Origin: Actinomadura alba | GTDB lineage: Bacteria; Actinomycetota; Actinomycetes; Streptosporangiales; Streptosporangiaceae | Length of the DNA: 64,000 nucleotides | Assembly: GCF_014323705.1 (NCBI RefSeq) | Contig: NZ_JABVEC010000006.1 | Location: 186,001-250,000 of the forward strand | Reading direction: 5' to 3' | Shown: one piece after another, positions 7,480 to 19,481 of the stretch | Layout of the letters: each line of letters opens with the position of its first letter | Numbering within the stretch: the stretch's first letter is position 1 | Made by a program: the position numbers and the translations under genes | The notes under the pieces: generated by a model | What the model saw: only the letters and a program-made list of their open reading frames with translations | Told to the model about the DNA's origin: nothing | Database searches by the model: none

Positions 7480-7510
7480 GACCGGCCCCACTCGGCGGGG
7501 CCGGTCGTTT
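7480..7510. terminator. Intrinsic (probably bidirectional) terminator
   Basis: GACCGGCCCC, a short loop and GGGGCCGGTC form a ten-base-pair GC-rich stem, followed by GTTT. It lies between the converging CU044_5270-type and sdaA genes and could serve both. Confidence 0.75.
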
Positions 7511-7565
7511 CAATGGCTTCTAGCTGTACCGGGTCGACCGGCCCGCACAGTGACGGGACGGACGG

Positions 7566-8939
<1,374 letters not shown>

Positions 8940-9070
8940 GGCTGTTCCACTTCATTCCTGCCGCGAGGCGCGGCGAGCCGCCCGGCAGAGCGATCATTTG
9001 GGACGAGCCGGGACGTGGGCGGCCGGCGGCTCAGTATGCCCGGCGCCGCGGCCGCCCGGTCATCGCGGTA

Positions 9071-10327
9071 TCACAGGCCGGGGTAGAGGGGGTGCTTGTC
9101 CGCGAGGGCCCGGGTGCGGGCGCTCAGCGCGGCGGCGTCGAATGACGGCTGCAGCGCCAGGGCGAGGATGTCGGCGACCTCGGTGAAATCGTCGGACGTG
9201 AAGCCCCGGGTGGCCAGCGCCGGCGTGCCGACGCGCAGGCCCGACGTCACCATCGGCGGGCGCGGGTCGTTGGGCACCGCGTTGCGGTTGACGGTGATGC
9301 CGATCTCGTGCAGTCGGTCCTCGGCGTCACGCCCGGTGAGCTCGGAGTCGACCAGATCGACGAGCACCAGATGCACGTCGGTGCCGCCGGTGAGCACCTT
9401 CACCCCGGCCTTGGCCGCGTCGTCCTCCATCAGCCGCTCGGCGATCAGCCGGGCGCCTTCGAGCGTACGGGCCTGCTGCTGGCGGAACTCCTCGGTCCCG
9501 GCGATCTTCAAGGCCACGGCCTTGGCCGCGATGACGTGCTCGAGCGGGCCGCCCTGCATGCCCGGGAACACCGCCGAGTTGATCTTCTTGGCGTACGGCT
9601 CGCGGCAGAGGATCAGGCCGCCGCGCGGGCCGCACAGCGTCTTGTGCGTGGTCGTCGTCACGACGTCGGCGTACGGCACCGGGGAGGGGTGCAGCCCGGC
9701 CGCCACCAGGCCGGCGAAGTGCGCCATGTCCACCATGAGCAGCGCCCCGACCGAGTCGGCGATCTCGCGGAACGCCGCGAAGTCCAGCTGCCGCGGGTAC
9801 GCCGACCAGCCGGCCACGATCATTTTCGGCCGGTGCTCGGCGGCGAGGGCGGCGACCTCGTCCATGTCGACCAGGCCGTCGTCCGGGCTCACGTGGTAGG
9901 GCACCACATTGAGCGTCTTGCCGGAGTAGTTGAGCCGCATGCCGTGGGTGAGGTGCCCGCCGTGCGCGAGGTCGAGGCCGAGGATCGTGTCGCCCTGCTG
10001 CAGCAGCGCGAAGTAGACGGCCGTGTTCGCCTGCGCCCCCGAGTGCGGCTGGACGTTCGCGTGCTCGGCGCCGAACAGGGCCTTGGCCCGGTCGATCGCC
10101 AGCTGCTCGGTGACGTCCACATGTTCACAGCCGCCGTAGTAGCGGCGTCCCGGGTAGCCCTCGGCGTACTTGTTCGTCAGCACCGAACCCTGGGCCTCGA
10201 GGACCGACACGGGCGCGAAGTTCTCCGACGCGATCATCTCCAGCGTGGAGCGCTGGCGGTCGAGTTCGGCGTCGAGCGCCGCCGCGACCTCGGGGTCGAC
10301 GGAGGCGAGCGGGTCGTACATGCTCAT
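9071..10327 (-). CDS. glyA: Serine hydroxymethyltransferase
   Basis: This 418-residue PLP enzyme interconverts glycine plus 5,10-methylene-THF with serine plus THF. Conserved blocks include [19 protein letters not shown], the PLP-lysine region [16 protein letters not shown] and a full-length C-terminal domain. Its ATG overlaps the gcvH stop (ATGA), so the two are coupled. In this context it pairs with the glycine cleavage proteins to convert two glycines into serine. It may be a second, catabolic glyA; another copy elsewhere cannot be excluded. Confidence 0.95.
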   Translation of the reverse strand: MSMYDPLASVDPEVAAALDAELDRQRSTLEMIASENFAPVSVLEAQGSVLTNKYAEGYPGRRYYGGCEHVDVTEQLAIDRAKALFGAEHANVQPHSGAQANTAVYFALLQQGDTILGLDLAHGGHLTHGMRLNYSGKTLNVVPYHVSPDDGLVDMDEVAALAAEHRPKMIVAGWSAYPRQLDFAAFREIADSVGALLMVDMAHFAGLVAAGLHPSPVPYADVVTTTTHKTLCGPRGGLILCREPYAKKINSAVFPGMQGGPLEHVIAAKAVALKIAGTEEFRQQQARTLEGARLIAERLMEDDAAKAGVKVLTGGTDVHLVLVDLVDSELTGRDAEDRLHEIGITVNRNAVPNDPRPPMVTSGLRVGTPALATRGFTSDDFTEVADILALALQPSFDAAALSARTRALADKHPLYPGL

Positions 10328-10716
10328 TGGTCGTGCTCCTCGATGAGCTTCGAATAGGCATCGGCGTCGAGCAGCCCGTCGTGGTCACCCCCGGTTCGCA
10401 CCTTGAAGAGCCAGCCCTCGCCGTACGGGTCGGAATTGATCACACTGGGATCATCGATCGCGGCGGCGTTGACGGCGCTCACCTCGCCCGTCACCGGCGA
10501 GTAGATGTCGCTCACCGACTTCGTGGACTCGGCCTCACCGCAGGGCTCTCCGGCCGAGACCTCGGCGCCCTCCTCGGGCAGCGACACATAGACGATGTCG
10601 CCGAGGGCGTCGGCCGCGTAGGCGGTGATGCCGACCGTGACCACGCCGTCCTCGGCGTCGTGGTCGGCGATCCACTCGTGTTCCTCGGTGTAACGGAGCT
10701 GCTCAGGAACGCTCAC
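10324..10716 (-). CDS. gcvH: Glycine cleavage system H protein
   Basis: This 130-residue lipoyl carrier shuttles the aminomethyl group between the P and T proteins. The lipoyl-lysine motif is [20 protein letters not shown], and the ends ([22 protein letters not shown]) are typical. The GTG at 10716 follows a GGGAGAG ribosome-binding site. A longer reading frame extends upstream but has no conserved sequence. It overlaps glyA and follows gcvT by 17 bp. Confidence 0.95.
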   Translation of the reverse strand: MSVPEQLRYTEEHEWIADHDAEDGVVTVGITAYAADALGDIVYVSLPEEGAEVSAGEPCGEAESTKSVSDIYSPVTGEVSAVNAAAIDDPSVINSDPYGEGWLFKVRTGGDHDGLLDADAYSKLIEEHDQ

Positions 10717-10733
10717 GACTCTCTCTCCCAAAC

Positions 10734-11840
10734 TCAGGAACGCTTGTAGAAGGGCAGGTTCACCAGCTCGGCCGGCTCCGGCCTGCCGCGGATGTCGACC
10801 GCGAGTCCGGTGGTGTCGACACCGGTGTTCAGATACGCCATGGCGATCGGATGACCCAGTGTCGGTGACGGGGCGCCGCTCGTCACGACCCCGCACGGCG
10901 TGCCGTCGGATGTGATCACGTCGTACCCATGTCTCGGCACCCGACGCCCCCGGGTGACCAGCCCGACGAGCGTGCGTCCGGGTGGTGTCTGAGAAAGCGC
11001 GGCGAATGCCGTCTTTCCTACGAAATCATCGGGTTTGTCGAGTTTAACCACACGGCCGAGCCCCGCGTCGTACGGAGTGGTCTCGGTGGACAGCTCGTTG
11101 CCGTAGAGCGGCATGCCCGCCTCGAGCCGCAGGGTGTCCCGAGCGGACAACCCGGCCGGCCGCAGGTCCTCGCCGCCGGCCTCGGTCAGCGCCCGCCACA
11201 GCCGTACGGCTTCGGTGTTCGCAACGAACAGCTCGAAGCCGTCCTCGCCCGTGTAGCCGGTGCGGGCGATCAGGGTGTCGATGGCAGCCACCCGCCCCGC
11301 CATGATCGCGTAGTACTTCAGCTCGTCGAGCGGAGCGCCGGACACGCGAGCGAGGATCTCCTGCGCCCTGGGACCCTGCACCGCGATCAGGCCGTACGAC
11401 TCGGAGCGGTCGTCCACGGCGGTCTCGTATCCCTCGCTGCGGGCGAGCAGCTCCGACCGTACGGTGTCGCTGTTGGCGGCGTTGGCCACGACCAGGAAGG
11501 TCTCGGCGGCGACGCGATAGACGATCAGGTCGTCGAGCACGCCGCCCGCGGCATCACAGATCATCGTGTAGCGGGCCCGGCCGACCGCGAGGGTGGACAG
11601 ATTGCCGACCAGCGCGTAGTCCAGCGCCGGGGCGGCCCCGGGCCCGGACAGGAAGATCTCACCCATGTGGGAGAGGTCGAACATCCCGGCACTGGTGCGG
11701 ACTGCCGTGTGCTCGGCGGTCTCGCTGCCATAGCGCAGGGGCATCAGGTGACCGGCGAAGTCGACGAGGTTCGCGCCGAGGTCGCGATGGATCTCGTGCA
11801 GCGGCGTTTTCTTCGCGGTCGCGTCAGGTGGCGCGGACAT
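10734..11840 (-). CDS. gcvT: Glycine cleavage system T protein (aminomethyltransferase)
   Basis: This 368-residue protein transfers the methylene group from aminomethylated GcvH to THF and releases ammonia. It starts with [20 protein letters not shown] and has the YTGEDGFEL and [10 protein letters not shown] blocks of the family. An AAGGAG ribosome-binding site precedes the ATG. It is the first gene behind the tandem glycine riboswitch. The P protein gene (gcvP) is not in this window. Confidence 0.95.
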   Translation of the reverse strand: MSAPPDATAKKTPLHEIHRDLGANLVDFAGHLMPLRYGSETAEHTAVRTSAGMFDLSHMGEIFLSGPGAAPALDYALVGNLSTLAVGRARYTMICDAAGGVLDDLIVYRVAAETFLVVANAANSDTVRSELLARSEGYETAVDDRSESYGLIAVQGPRAQEILARVSGAPLDELKYYAIMAGRVAAIDTLIARTGYTGEDGFELFVANTEAVRLWRALTEAGGEDLRPAGLSARDTLRLEAGMPLYGNELSTETTPYDAGLGRVVKLDKPDDFVGKTAFAALSQTPPGRTLVGLVTRGRRVPRHGYDVITSDGTPCGVVTSGAPSPTLGHPIAMAYLNTGVDTTGLAVDIRGRPEPAELVNLPFYKRS

Positions 11841-11910
11841 CGGGGCAGGCTCCTTAAGACGCGGCTCGTGGGCTTATCGTCCCACCACAACACCGTGCTG
11901 TGTCGGTGCC

Positions 11911-12095
11911 TCCCCCTCTGTCATCGGTGCCTGAGAGCTTCACCCCGGATCGGGGCTTGCACCTTCGGCGGGGGACGGAGTCCCCGCTTTCCAGAGGTCG
12001 CCTGGCCCGTGCGGTCCGTTGGCCTGAGAGGTTCCGGGGAGGAGTTGCTCCTTCGGCGGCCCGCACCGGCTGTGGGGGCGCTCTCCCGCACGAGA
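11911..12095 (-). promoter_or_regulatory. Tandem glycine riboswitch
   Basis: On the minus strand there are two similar aptamers in a row. The first (about 12091-12009) has GCGGGAGAGC, then GCCGAAGGAGCAA, then AACCTCTCAGGC, and is closed by GTGCGG/CCGCAC. The second (about 11998-11911) has GCCGAAGGTGCAAG and GAAGCTCTCAGGCACCGATG, and is closed by CCTCTG/CAGAGG. This matches the gcvT-type double glycine riboswitch, which turns on glycine degradation genes when glycine is abundant. It ends about 70 bases before the gcvT start. Confidence 0.95.
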
Positions 12096-12258
12096 TCGAC
12101 AGCTGCGCTCAGGCTAGCAGTTCGGGGCTCACCCGCCACCGGGTGATTTCCTGGCGCCCGAGGACCCGGAGCCCCCGCGGGGACGCCGGAGCCGCCGCGC
12201 TGGAACGCGCGCATAACGTAGGCTGTTTTGACTTGGAGGAGATCATGGAGGCGAGCGG

Positions 12259-13560
12259 ATGGAAACGCTGATCATTCTCGGCGGGGCGGCGCTGTTCTTC
12301 TTTCTGCTCATGGTCTCGATCGCTCTGCACGAGCTCGGTCACATGTCCTTCGCCAAGCTGTTCGGGGTCCGGGTCCCTCAGTTCATGGTGGGGTTCGGTC
12401 CGACGCTGTGGTCGCGGCGCAAGGGCGAGACCGAGTACGGCGTCAAGTGGATCCCGCTCGGCGGCTATATCCGGATGATCGGGATGCTCCCGCCGGGCAA
12501 GGCCGACGCCCCGGGCAAGGTCCGGTCGTCCTCGACGGGGCCGTTCCAGAACCTGATCGAGTCGGCACGGGGCGCGGCGCTGGAGGAGGTCCGGCCGGGC
12601 GACGAGGATCGGGTCTTCTACAGCAAGAAGTGGTGGCAGAAGTTCCTGATCATGTTCGGCGGCCCCGCCATGAACATCCTTCTGGCGATACTGTTCTTCG
12701 CGGTCCTGATCATGGGGATCGGGCTCGACACCGCCACCCCGACGGTCAGTTCGGTGGCCAAGTGCGTCGTCCCGGCCGATCAGGCGGGCAGGGAGTGCCG
12801 GCAGGGGGAGCCCGCGACGCCCGCGGCGGCGGCCGGGCTCAAGGCCGGTGACCGGATCGTGTCGTACGGCGGCGCGAAGATCGACTCCTATGGGCAACTG
12901 CAGGGTCTGATCCGCGGCTCCGGCGGCCGGGCCGTGCCCATCGTCGTCGAGCGCGACGGCGCGACCGTTCCCATCACCGTCAACGTGACGACCAACCAGA
13001 TGGTCTCGCTGACCGACCCCGACAAAGTCGAGAGCGTCGGCTTCCTCGGCATCACGCCGCTCATCGCCAAGGAGCGGCAGGGGCCGGGCGCCGTCGTCGA
13101 CTACATGGGCCAACTCACCGAGCACACGGTCGGCGCCCTGTTCCGGATGCCGGAGAAGATGGTCGGGGTCTGGAACGCGGCCTTCAGCGACCACAAACGT
13201 GATCCGGAGGGACCGATCGGCGTCGTCGGCGCCAGCCGCATCGGCGGAGAGATCCTCGCGTCCGACAACGAGGGGATCAACAAGGTCTCGTGGTTCATCT
13301 CCGTGCTGGCCTCGGTGAACTTCGCGATCGGCGTGTTCAATCTGGTTCCGCTGTTGCCCCTGGACGGAGGCCACATCGCGGGTGCGCTCTGGGAGGCGTT
13401 GAAGCGCGGGATCGCCAAGCTCATCCGGCGGCCGGACCCCGGCTATGTCGACGTTGCCAAGGCGCTGCCGCTGACCTATGCGATGGCGATCGTCTTCATC
13501 GTCATGGGCGCCCTGCTCATCTACGCCGACCTGGTGAACCCGATCCACTTCACCGGATGA
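12259..13560 (+). CDS. RseP/S2P-type site-2 metalloprotease (M50B)
   Basis: A 433-residue intramembrane zinc protease. HELGH is at residues 24-28 in the first transmembrane helix, a PDZ domain lies around residues 185-265, and the second zinc ligand is in NLVPLLPLDGGH near residue 370. Such proteases cleave membrane-bound anti-sigma factors and other membrane peptides. Actinobacterial rip1-type genes usually lie between dxr and ispG; neither is here, so this may be a second paralogue or a relocated copy. It diverges from the riboswitch/gcvT unit, and a purine-rich ribosome-binding site precedes the ATG. Confidence 0.9.
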   Translation: METLIILGGAALFFFLLMVSIALHELGHMSFAKLFGVRVPQFMVGFGPTLWSRRKGETEYGVKWIPLGGYIRMIGMLPPGKADAPGKVRSSSTGPFQNLIESARGAALEEVRPGDEDRVFYSKKWWQKFLIMFGGPAMNILLAILFFAVLIMGIGLDTATPTVSSVAKCVVPADQAGRECRQGEPATPAAAAGLKAGDRIVSYGGAKIDSYGQLQGLIRGSGGRAVPIVVERDGATVPITVNVTTNQMVSLTDPDKVESVGFLGITPLIAKERQGPGAVVDYMGQLTEHTVGALFRMPEKMVGVWNAAFSDHKRDPEGPIGVVGASRIGGEILASDNEGINKVSWFISVLASVNFAIGVFNLVPLLPLDGGHIAGALWEALKRGIAKLIRRPDPGYVDVAKALPLTYAMAIVFIVMGALLIYADLVNPIHFTG

Positions 13561-13569
13561 GGCCGGTCG

Positions 13570-14685
13570 TCACGGCCGGGGCGGCGGGAACTCCCCGGTC
13601 TCGAGGAAGGCGTGGAGCGCCTTGAGGTAGGGCTCGATGTCGATCCCCTTCGCGGCCAGCCACGCGTCCGAGCCGTAGGTGTCGGCGTAACGTTCACCGC
13701 CGTCGCAGATCAGCGTGACGACACTGCCCCGCTCGCCTCGCGCGAGCATCTCGCTGACCAGCCGGACGACCCCCCACATGTTGGTGCCCGTCGATCCGCC
13801 GACGCTGCGCCCCGAGACCTCGGTGGTCCAGCGCATCGCCGCGATCGAGGCTCCGTCGGGCACCTGGATCATCCGGTCGATCACGGTCGGCAGGAAGGAC
13901 GGTTCGACCCGGGGGCGGCCGATGCCCTCGATGCGCGATCCCGGTGCCGTACGGCCGAAGTCGCCGGACGTCCAGCCGTCGAAGAAGGCCGAGCCCTCGG
14001 GGTCGACGACGGTCATCTGGGTCCGCAGGCGCCGGTAGCGCAGATAGCGGCCGATCGTCGCCGACGTGCCGCCCGTGCCGGCGCTGACCACGATCCAGGT
14101 GGGCACGGGGTAGCGCTCCAGCGACAGCTGGCTGAAGATCGACTCGGCGATGTTGTTGTTGCCCCGCCAGTCGGTGGCGCGCTCGGCGTAGGTGAACTGG
14201 TCCATGAAGTGGCCGCCGGTCTCCTCCGCCAGCCGCCTGGATTCCGCGTAGATCGCCGACGGGTCGTCGACGAAGTGGCAGCGGCCGCCCTGGAACTCGA
14301 TCAGCGCGATCTTCTCCGGGCTCGTGGTCCGCGGGATCACCGCGATGAAGGGCAGGCCGAGCAGCCGGGCGAAGTACGCCTCGCTCACCGCCGTCGAGCC
14401 GCTCGACGCCTCGATGATCGTGCCGTCCTCTTTTATCCATCCGTTCGCCAGCCCGTAAAGGAACAGTGACCGTGCCAGCCGATGCTTGAGCGAGCCTGTC
14501 GGATGTACGGACTCGTCCTTCAGGTACAGGTCGATTCCCCATTCCGGCGGCAGGGGGAAGACATGGAGATGGGTGTCGGCGCTGCGGTTCGCGTCGGCTT
14601 CGACCCTCCGGACGGCCTCCGCGCTCCAGGCACGGCAGGCCGGGTCGCACCGGTCGATGACAGTATCGGCTGGCTCCATAATCAA
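13570..14685 (-). CDS. PLP-dependent cysteine synthase-family enzyme (Cds1-like)
   Basis: A 371-residue fold-type II PLP enzyme. [20 protein letters not shown] contains the Schiff-base lysine, [10 protein letters not shown] is the substrate loop and [13 protein letters not shown] the phosphate-binding loop. The [11 protein letters not shown] form and the length resemble mycobacterial Cds1, a cysteine desulfhydrase that makes H2S, pyruvate and ammonia, more than biosynthetic CysK/CysM. That assignment is an inference. A second in-frame ATG lies two codons into the chosen start. The converging protease gene ends 9 bp away. Confidence 0.75.
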   Translation of the reverse strand: MIMEPADTVIDRCDPACRAWSAEAVRRVEADANRSADTHLHVFPLPPEWGIDLYLKDESVHPTGSLKHRLARSLFLYGLANGWIKEDGTIIEASSGSTAVSEAYFARLLGLPFIAVIPRTTSPEKIALIEFQGGRCHFVDDPSAIYAESRRLAEETGGHFMDQFTYAERATDWRGNNNIAESIFSQLSLERYPVPTWIVVSAGTGGTSATIGRYLRYRRLRTQMTVVDPEGSAFFDGWTSGDFGRTAPGSRIEGIGRPRVEPSFLPTVIDRMIQVPDGASIAAMRWTTEVSGRSVGGSTGTNMWGVVRLVSEMLARGERGSVVTLICDGGERYADTYGSDAWLAAKGIDIEPYLKALHAFLETGEFPPPRP

Positions 14686-14795
14686 ATTCTTTCCGGTGCG
14701 ATAATTCGGGTAGGTGACCTGCGTGTTCGCCCCTGCCCAGGCACGGGCGGGACGGCGAGGGACTGGGCGTACATGGCGGGGGGCGTAGTCAGGAT

Positions 14796-15650
14796 ATGGG
14801 GGACTTGTTCGTACACCGGATCCTGGACACCGGCAGGCTGCCGCTCTTCTGCTTCTTCGTGGCCTTCATCGTCACGTTCGTGCTGACGCGCGTCAACGTT
14901 CGCCTGATCCGGGCCAGGGTGCGCTGGTTCAAGAACGTCCAGGCGGGTGACCTGCACATCCACCACGTCGTCTTCGGGGTGGTACTGATGCTGATCGGCG
15001 GGGTGACGTCGTTCGCGACGCCGGACGGATACGACGCCCCGTACGTCATCGCCGCGGCGGTCTTCGGCATCGGCTCGGCGCTGGTGCTGGACGAGTTCGC
15101 GCTGATCCTGCACCTGCGCGACGTCTACTGGGCCGAGGAAGGGCGTGCGTCGGTCGACGCGGTGTTCGTCGCGGTGGCGCTCACCGGGCTGTTGCTGCTC
15201 GGCGCCCGGCCGGTCGGCTTCGCGGGCGTGGAGGACGACACGGGCAAGGACTCGCTGCTCAATCCGTTGATCCCGCCGAGCATCTATCTCCTCTCGCTGG
15301 TCATCAACCTCAGTCTCGCGGTGGTCACGCTGCTCAAGGGCAAGATCTGGACCGGCCTGATCGGGCTGTTCGTGCCGCTGTTCGTCTACGTCGGCGCGAT
15401 CAGGGTGGCCCGGCCCGGCTCGCCGTGGGCGCGATGGCACTACCAGCCGAACTCGCGAAGGTACCGGCGTGCCCTGCACCGCGAGCAGCGGTTCCGGTAC
15501 CCGCTGATCCGCGGCAAGATCTGGATTCAGGAGGCCATCGCCGGGCGGCACGACCTGATCCTGGCCGATCACCTGCAGCGGCAGCGCAGCCGGATGAAGG
15601 ACGAGCACATGAGCGCCTCGGGCCCGACGCCTCCCGGCCCCGGCGGTTAG
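14796..15650 (+). CDS. Conserved actinobacterial integral membrane protein, unknown function
   Basis: A 284-residue protein with about six hydrophobic helices between residues 12 and 210, then a basic cytosolic tail rich in Arg and Tyr ([18 protein letters not shown]). Between the first two helices is a histidine motif, [11 protein letters not shown], and a DEFALILHL segment follows; both could bind metal or lie in the membrane. It resembles uncharacterised actinobacterial membrane proteins. Neighbours are unrelated, so no role is proposed. Confidence 0.7.
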   Translation: MGDLFVHRILDTGRLPLFCFFVAFIVTFVLTRVNVRLIRARVRWFKNVQAGDLHIHHVVFGVVLMLIGGVTSFATPDGYDAPYVIAAAVFGIGSALVLDEFALILHLRDVYWAEEGRASVDAVFVAVALTGLLLLGARPVGFAGVEDDTGKDSLLNPLIPPSIYLLSLVINLSLAVVTLLKGKIWTGLIGLFVPLFVYVGAIRVARPGSPWARWHYQPNSRRYRRALHREQRFRYPLIRGKIWIQEAIAGRHDLILADHLQRQRSRMKDEHMSASGPTPPGPGG

Positions 15651-15725
15651 CGCCACGGGGGAACCGTGGTGCCGGCGGCGACTGCTAGGGTGGTCGGCTG
15701 CCCTCCGGACGGAACGAGAGCGCGA

Positions 15726-16340
15726 ATGGCATCGAAGATGGACGAGACCGATCCGCCCCTGATCAGCGACGAGGAACTCCAGCGGATCACGGTCGGTGAG
15801 CGCACCCCGCACAACGCCCCTGTCGTCCTCGCCGAATACGACCCCGAGTGGCCCCGGCTCTTCGCCCGCGAGGCCGCCCGGATCGGTTCGGTACTCGGCG
15901 GCAGGGCACTGCGCGTGGAACACGTCGGCTCGACCTCGGTACCCGGGCTGGCTGCCAAGCCCATCATCGACATCCTGCTCGTCGTGCCGGACTCCGCCGA
16001 CGAACCGTCGTACGTGCCCGCCCTGGAGGCGGCCGGATACGTGCTGCGGATCCGCGAGCCCGACTGGTTCGAGCACCGCATTCTCAAGGGACCGGACACC
16101 GACGTCAACCTGCACGTCTTCGGTGCCGGCAGCACCGAGATCGACCGCATGCTGCGCTTCCGGGACCGCCTGCGCGACAGCGACGCCGACCGGGACCACT
16201 ACGCGCGTACCAAGCGGGAACTGTCCCAGCGTACGTGGCGGCACGTGCAGCACTACGCCGACGCCAAGACCGCGGTGGTGCGGGAGATCATGGCCCGCGC
16301 GGCCGCCGATCCCGGTGAACGCCGGCCGCCCGCGCACTAG
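15726..16340 (+). CDS. GrpB-family (UPF0157) nucleotidyltransferase-fold protein
   Basis: A 204-residue GrpB/UPF0157 protein, related to the domain fused to dephospho-CoA kinase in some bacteria. It has EYDPEWPRLFAREAARIGSV, HVGSTSVPGLAAKPIIDILL (the nucleotidyltransferase-like core with conserved Asp) and VNLHVF. The family's enzymatic role is unclear. The ATG at 15726 follows a purine-rich stretch; translation could also begin at the ATG at 15738. Confidence 0.85.
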   Translation: MASKMDETDPPLISDEELQRITVGERTPHNAPVVLAEYDPEWPRLFAREAARIGSVLGGRALRVEHVGSTSVPGLAAKPIIDILLVVPDSADEPSYVPALEAAGYVLRIREPDWFEHRILKGPDTDVNLHVFGAGSTEIDRMLRFRDRLRDSDADRDHYARTKRELSQRTWRHVQHYADAKTAVVREIMARAAADPGERRPPAH

Positions 16341-16357
16341 CGGGAGCCCCACCGGCC

Positions 16358-17908
16358 TCAGCCGGAGCCCTCTGCCGGTGGCGGGTCGGTCAGCGCGGCG
16401 ATGGTGCGGACGGTGTCGACCGTGTCGGCCTCGGCCGCGGACTTGTCCGGCCGGTGCCGCAGCACCCGCGCGAACCGCAGGGCCATCCCGCCCGGGTATC
16501 GGGAACTGCGTTGCACCCCGTCAAAGGCGATCTCGACCACCAGCTCCGGCCGAACATGGACAGTCCACGAGTCGTCGCTGATCGCCAGCTCGCGCAGCCG
16601 CTCAGTTTGCCAGGCCAGCATCTTGTCGGTGAGGCCCTTGAACGTCTTGCCGAGCATCACGAACCCGCCGGTCGCCGGGTCACGGGCGCCGAGGTGCAGA
16701 TTGGACAGCGTGCCATTGCGCCGGCCGTGGCCCCACTCGACGGCCAGCACGACCAGGTCGAGGGTGTGCCGCGGCTTCACCTTGATCCAGCCGGCCCCGC
16801 GGCGCCCCGCCGTGTACGGCGTGTCGAGCGACTTGACCATGACGCCCTCGTGGCCGTGCGCGACGGCGTCGGTGAAGAACCCGGTCGCCTCGGCCGCCGA
16901 CCCCGTCACCAGACGGGGCATCAGCAGCTCACCGGGGAGCACGCCGGCCAGCGCGGCCTGCCGCTCGGCACCCGGGCGGTCGAGCAGGTCGGCGCCGTCC
17001 AGGTGCAGCAGGTCGAACAGGAACACCGACAGGGGCACACCGGGGTCCTTGTGGCTCGCGGTGCGGGCGGAGGTGATCTGAAACGGATGGGGGCGCCCGT
17101 CGGGCCGAAGCGCGATGAGCTCGCCATCGAACACGGCCGACCGTACGGGCAGATCGCGCAGCGCGGTGACCACCTCGGGCAGCCGTCCGGTGATGTCGTC
17201 GAGCGTGCGGGTGAACACCCGGGTCTCGGAGCCGGCGACGTGGATCTGCGCGCGGACACCATCGAGCTTCCACTCCACCGCGACCCTGGCGTCCGGCGCA
17301 CCGAGCCGGCCGAACGCCTCGTCCATCGAGGGCGCACTCGCGGCGAGCATCGGCTTGACCGGGCGCCCGACCTCCAGGCCGAAGCCGCGGAGCCCCGCCA
17401 CCCCCTGGGCCAGCGCGGCGGTCGCCACCGGCGGCAGGGCCCCGCGGAGCATCGCCGCGCGCCGTACCTCCGTCGCGGGCACCTGCGCCGCGGCGGCCAC
17501 CGCGTCGGCCATCACACCGTCGAGGGCACCCTGGCGAAGCTCACCGGCGAGCAGCCGGATCAGGAAGTCCTGCTCGTCCCGCGTGGCCCGGCCGAGCAGA
17601 GCGTGCAGTCGCTCGCGCCGCCCGGCGACCGAACCCTTACCGGACAACGCGCCGATCTCGGTGAAGGCGGCATCGACGTCGGCCACAGTCAGACCGGCCT
17701 CGTCGGCGGGCGGCGGCAGGTCGCGGAGGGCGGCGTATCCGACTCCGATCTGGCGCTGCGGCAGCTCACCGGAGAGGTACGCGACGGCGACCGCGGCCTC
17801 GGCCGGCCCGGCGTCGCGCAGGCAGCGGGCGAGCAGATCGATCTTGGCGCGGCGGGCCGGGGAACCTGCCACGCCACGGGACGTTCGGGCGATCTCCGCG
17901 AGAAGCAC
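16358..17908 (-). CDS. ATP-dependent DNA ligase (LigB-like)
   Basis: This 516-residue ligase has an N-terminal DNA-binding domain, the adenylation motif [12 protein letters not shown] with the AMP-accepting Lys214, the middle motif FDGELIALR, and a C-terminal OB-fold domain ending in [20 protein letters not shown]. It joins nicked DNA with ATP as cofactor and would complement the NAD-dependent LigA in repair. The GTG at 17908 is the start. The length and architecture match actinobacterial LigB. Confidence 0.92.
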   Translation of the reverse strand: MLLAEIARTSRGVAGSPARRAKIDLLARCLRDAGPAEAAVAVAYLSGELPQRQIGVGYAALRDLPPPADEAGLTVADVDAAFTEIGALSGKGSVAGRRERLHALLGRATRDEQDFLIRLLAGELRQGALDGVMADAVAAAAQVPATEVRRAAMLRGALPPVATAALAQGVAGLRGFGLEVGRPVKPMLAASAPSMDEAFGRLGAPDARVAVEWKLDGVRAQIHVAGSETRVFTRTLDDITGRLPEVVTALRDLPVRSAVFDGELIALRPDGRPHPFQITSARTASHKDPGVPLSVFLFDLLHLDGADLLDRPGAERQAALAGVLPGELLMPRLVTGSAAEATGFFTDAVAHGHEGVMVKSLDTPYTAGRRGAGWIKVKPRHTLDLVVLAVEWGHGRRNGTLSNLHLGARDPATGGFVMLGKTFKGLTDKMLAWQTERLRELAISDDSWTVHVRPELVVEIAFDGVQRSSRYPGGMALRFARVLRHRPDKSAAEADTVDTVRTIAALTDPPPAEGSG

Positions 17909-18020
17909 ATCTTCATTGTGTCCCCCGACGGTGACAGAACCGCGGACCCTCTGGATCGATCCATCCGGACTGTCTAGGTTTCTTGGAGTAGGCGTAGAGA
18001 TCGGTGGAGTTGGGAGCCGG

Positions 18021-18770
18021 ATGGGCCTGCCGCGTCCTTCAGAGACCTTCGACCGGGTCTACTCGCCGCCCGAGCCGCCGTCGACCGCGGCGCGCAGGTC
18101 GGCCGTTGTGAAGATCTTCACGGTGGTCGCGGTGTTCGCTGCGGTCGCGTCCGTCGTCATGATCCTGCTCGCGGACGGGGGCGAGGTCGGCGGACCGGGC
18201 GACCGGGCCACCGTAGTCGCCCGGTCTTCCGCGCGCGTCGCTCCACCGCGGCCCGCGCCGTCGTCGACGCGCGGCCGGCTGCTCACCGCGCTCCCGGCGC
18301 CGTGCGGCACCGTGAGCCGGCCCACCGTCGATCGGCTGGTGCCGAGGGCGAGGGGCGGGCAGAGCGCCAACCTGACCCTCGCCACCTGCACGTACTCCTC
18401 CGCCGGTGCCGGCTCGCGGTGGCTGCGGATCGAGACCCGCCGCTTCGATCCGGCGGACGGCACCGATCCGGTCGCGGCCGCGAGGACCTTCTTCGCCGCC
18501 CAGTGGACACGTGCCCGCGAGGATCCCATGGTGCGAACGGTACGGCTGGAACGCCAGGACGGGCTCGGCGACGAGGCCTACCGTTGGTACAAGATCGACA
18601 AGGGGCCGCCGACGGTGGTCGGCGAAGTGGCGATCCGGATCGGCAACGGAGTCGTCACGGTCGGTTACAGCGGCGAGCCGCCGGGTCCGTACGCCGGTCC
18701 GGAGAATGAACGAAAGTACCTTGCCGAGGCCGCTGGAGTGGCGCGGGAAGTCCTCGATGCGCTGAAATAA
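18021..18770 (+). CDS. Single-pass membrane protein with an extracytoplasmic domain, unknown
   Basis: A 249-residue protein with a Pro-rich cytosolic head, one transmembrane helix (about residues 29-51) and an exported domain. The domain has two cysteines ([19 protein letters not shown]) that could form a disulfide, followed by the strand-rich region [18 protein letters not shown]-like and [11 protein letters not shown]. This pattern resembles DUF3558-type actinobacterial exported proteins, but weakly. The ATG at 18021 is chosen because upstream in-frame sequence overlaps the ligase gene. Confidence 0.55.
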   Translation: MGLPRPSETFDRVYSPPEPPSTAARRSAVVKIFTVVAVFAAVASVVMILLADGGEVGGPGDRATVVARSSARVAPPRPAPSSTRGRLLTALPAPCGTVSRPTVDRLVPRARGGQSANLTLATCTYSSAGAGSRWLRIETRRFDPADGTDPVAAARTFFAAQWTRAREDPMVRTVRLERQDGLGDEAYRWYKIDKGPPTVVGEVAIRIGNGVVTVGYSGEPPGPYAGPENERKYLAEAAGVAREVLDALK

Positions 18771-18904
18771 GGGGTGGCCGCCGAGCTTTCTCCACCATTC
18801 TGACCCGAACCGGTCGACTGCAGGATATCCCGGTGTCCTGACTCGTAAGGTTGGGCTCAGTAACAAGGGTGGACGGCAACGGAGCGCATCGGTCTGGTTA
18901 CGCG

Positions 18905-19080
18905 ATTTAAGGGTACGAAGAACGGGTAGTGACGTTTCTTCGGCTCGCGCGTCACCATAAGGAGGAGGCGACGGATGTGACCGCGGCACGCGACGGAATA
19001 TCCTGGGTGCGATAGCCCCAGGTCGGCAACGACGTCCGCACGGAGGGTCGCCGAGTGTGCGCACTCGGCGACCTTTCTGT
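18905..19080 (+). ncRNA. Candidate structured small RNA ending in an intrinsic terminator
   Basis: No coding frame fits this stretch. It contains GTGACG...CGTCAC and CCTGGG...CCCCAGG hairpins and ends in a strong terminator hairpin. A GGGTAC at 18911-18916 resembles a sigma-B-type -10 box. An AAGGAGGAGG at about 18959 is followed by ATGTGA, a start codon directly followed by a stop. I do not recognise a known RNA family. Confidence 0.35.
19046..19080 (+). terminator. Intrinsic terminator
   Basis: GGTCGCCGAGTG, loop TGCG, and CACTCGGCGACC form a perfect 12-bp stem followed by TTTCTGTTTA. It lies 276 bp past the stop of the gene ending at 18770, so it more likely ends a transcript that begins in this gap. 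Confidence 0.75.
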
Positions 19081-19481
19081 TTACCTCATGAACAGAATCC
19101 CGCTCTCGGCGGCCGTTAAGCGGTCGCGGCGATCCGCGGCCGGGTGGCCTGCAATCGGGAAAGCCGCTTCGTCACGTGGGGCTGTCGAGAGTGTGCGGAG
19201 AGCCATTTCGGGAAAGGGCTTTCCGTTCAGAAACCTTACTGGTAATGGGTGCGCGGTAAACCCGGCGATTGTGGTATTGGCGGATGTTGTGGTGCTCGGA
19301 GGTGCCGCATGCGTTCTGCCATCGGACCGCTACGCAGAGCCAGGGCGAATTCAAAGTTCCCCGCATCGCGGTTGCGCTATGAGCCGACAGGGAACCGGAT
19401 CACCTTTACGGTGACACCAAATCTGCCGAGCGTCGTTTCCTGGCACACTCCCCGTGATGGGAAGGTGAGGAGGCGCCCGCC
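19081..19481. other. Non-coding stretch with no recognised feature
   Basis: Short frames here have no recognisable domain and unusual codon use for this genome. I see no tRNA, repeat or clear operator. A GGAGG at about 19468 belongs to the broken gene starting at 19482. Confidence 0.4.

Noticed and set aside
17115-18020. Upstream extension of the gene at 18021
   Set aside because: The in-frame extension lies antisense to the ligase gene and reads as Arg/Ser/Pro-rich sequence without conserved features; the ATG at 18021 directly precedes a sensible membrane protein.
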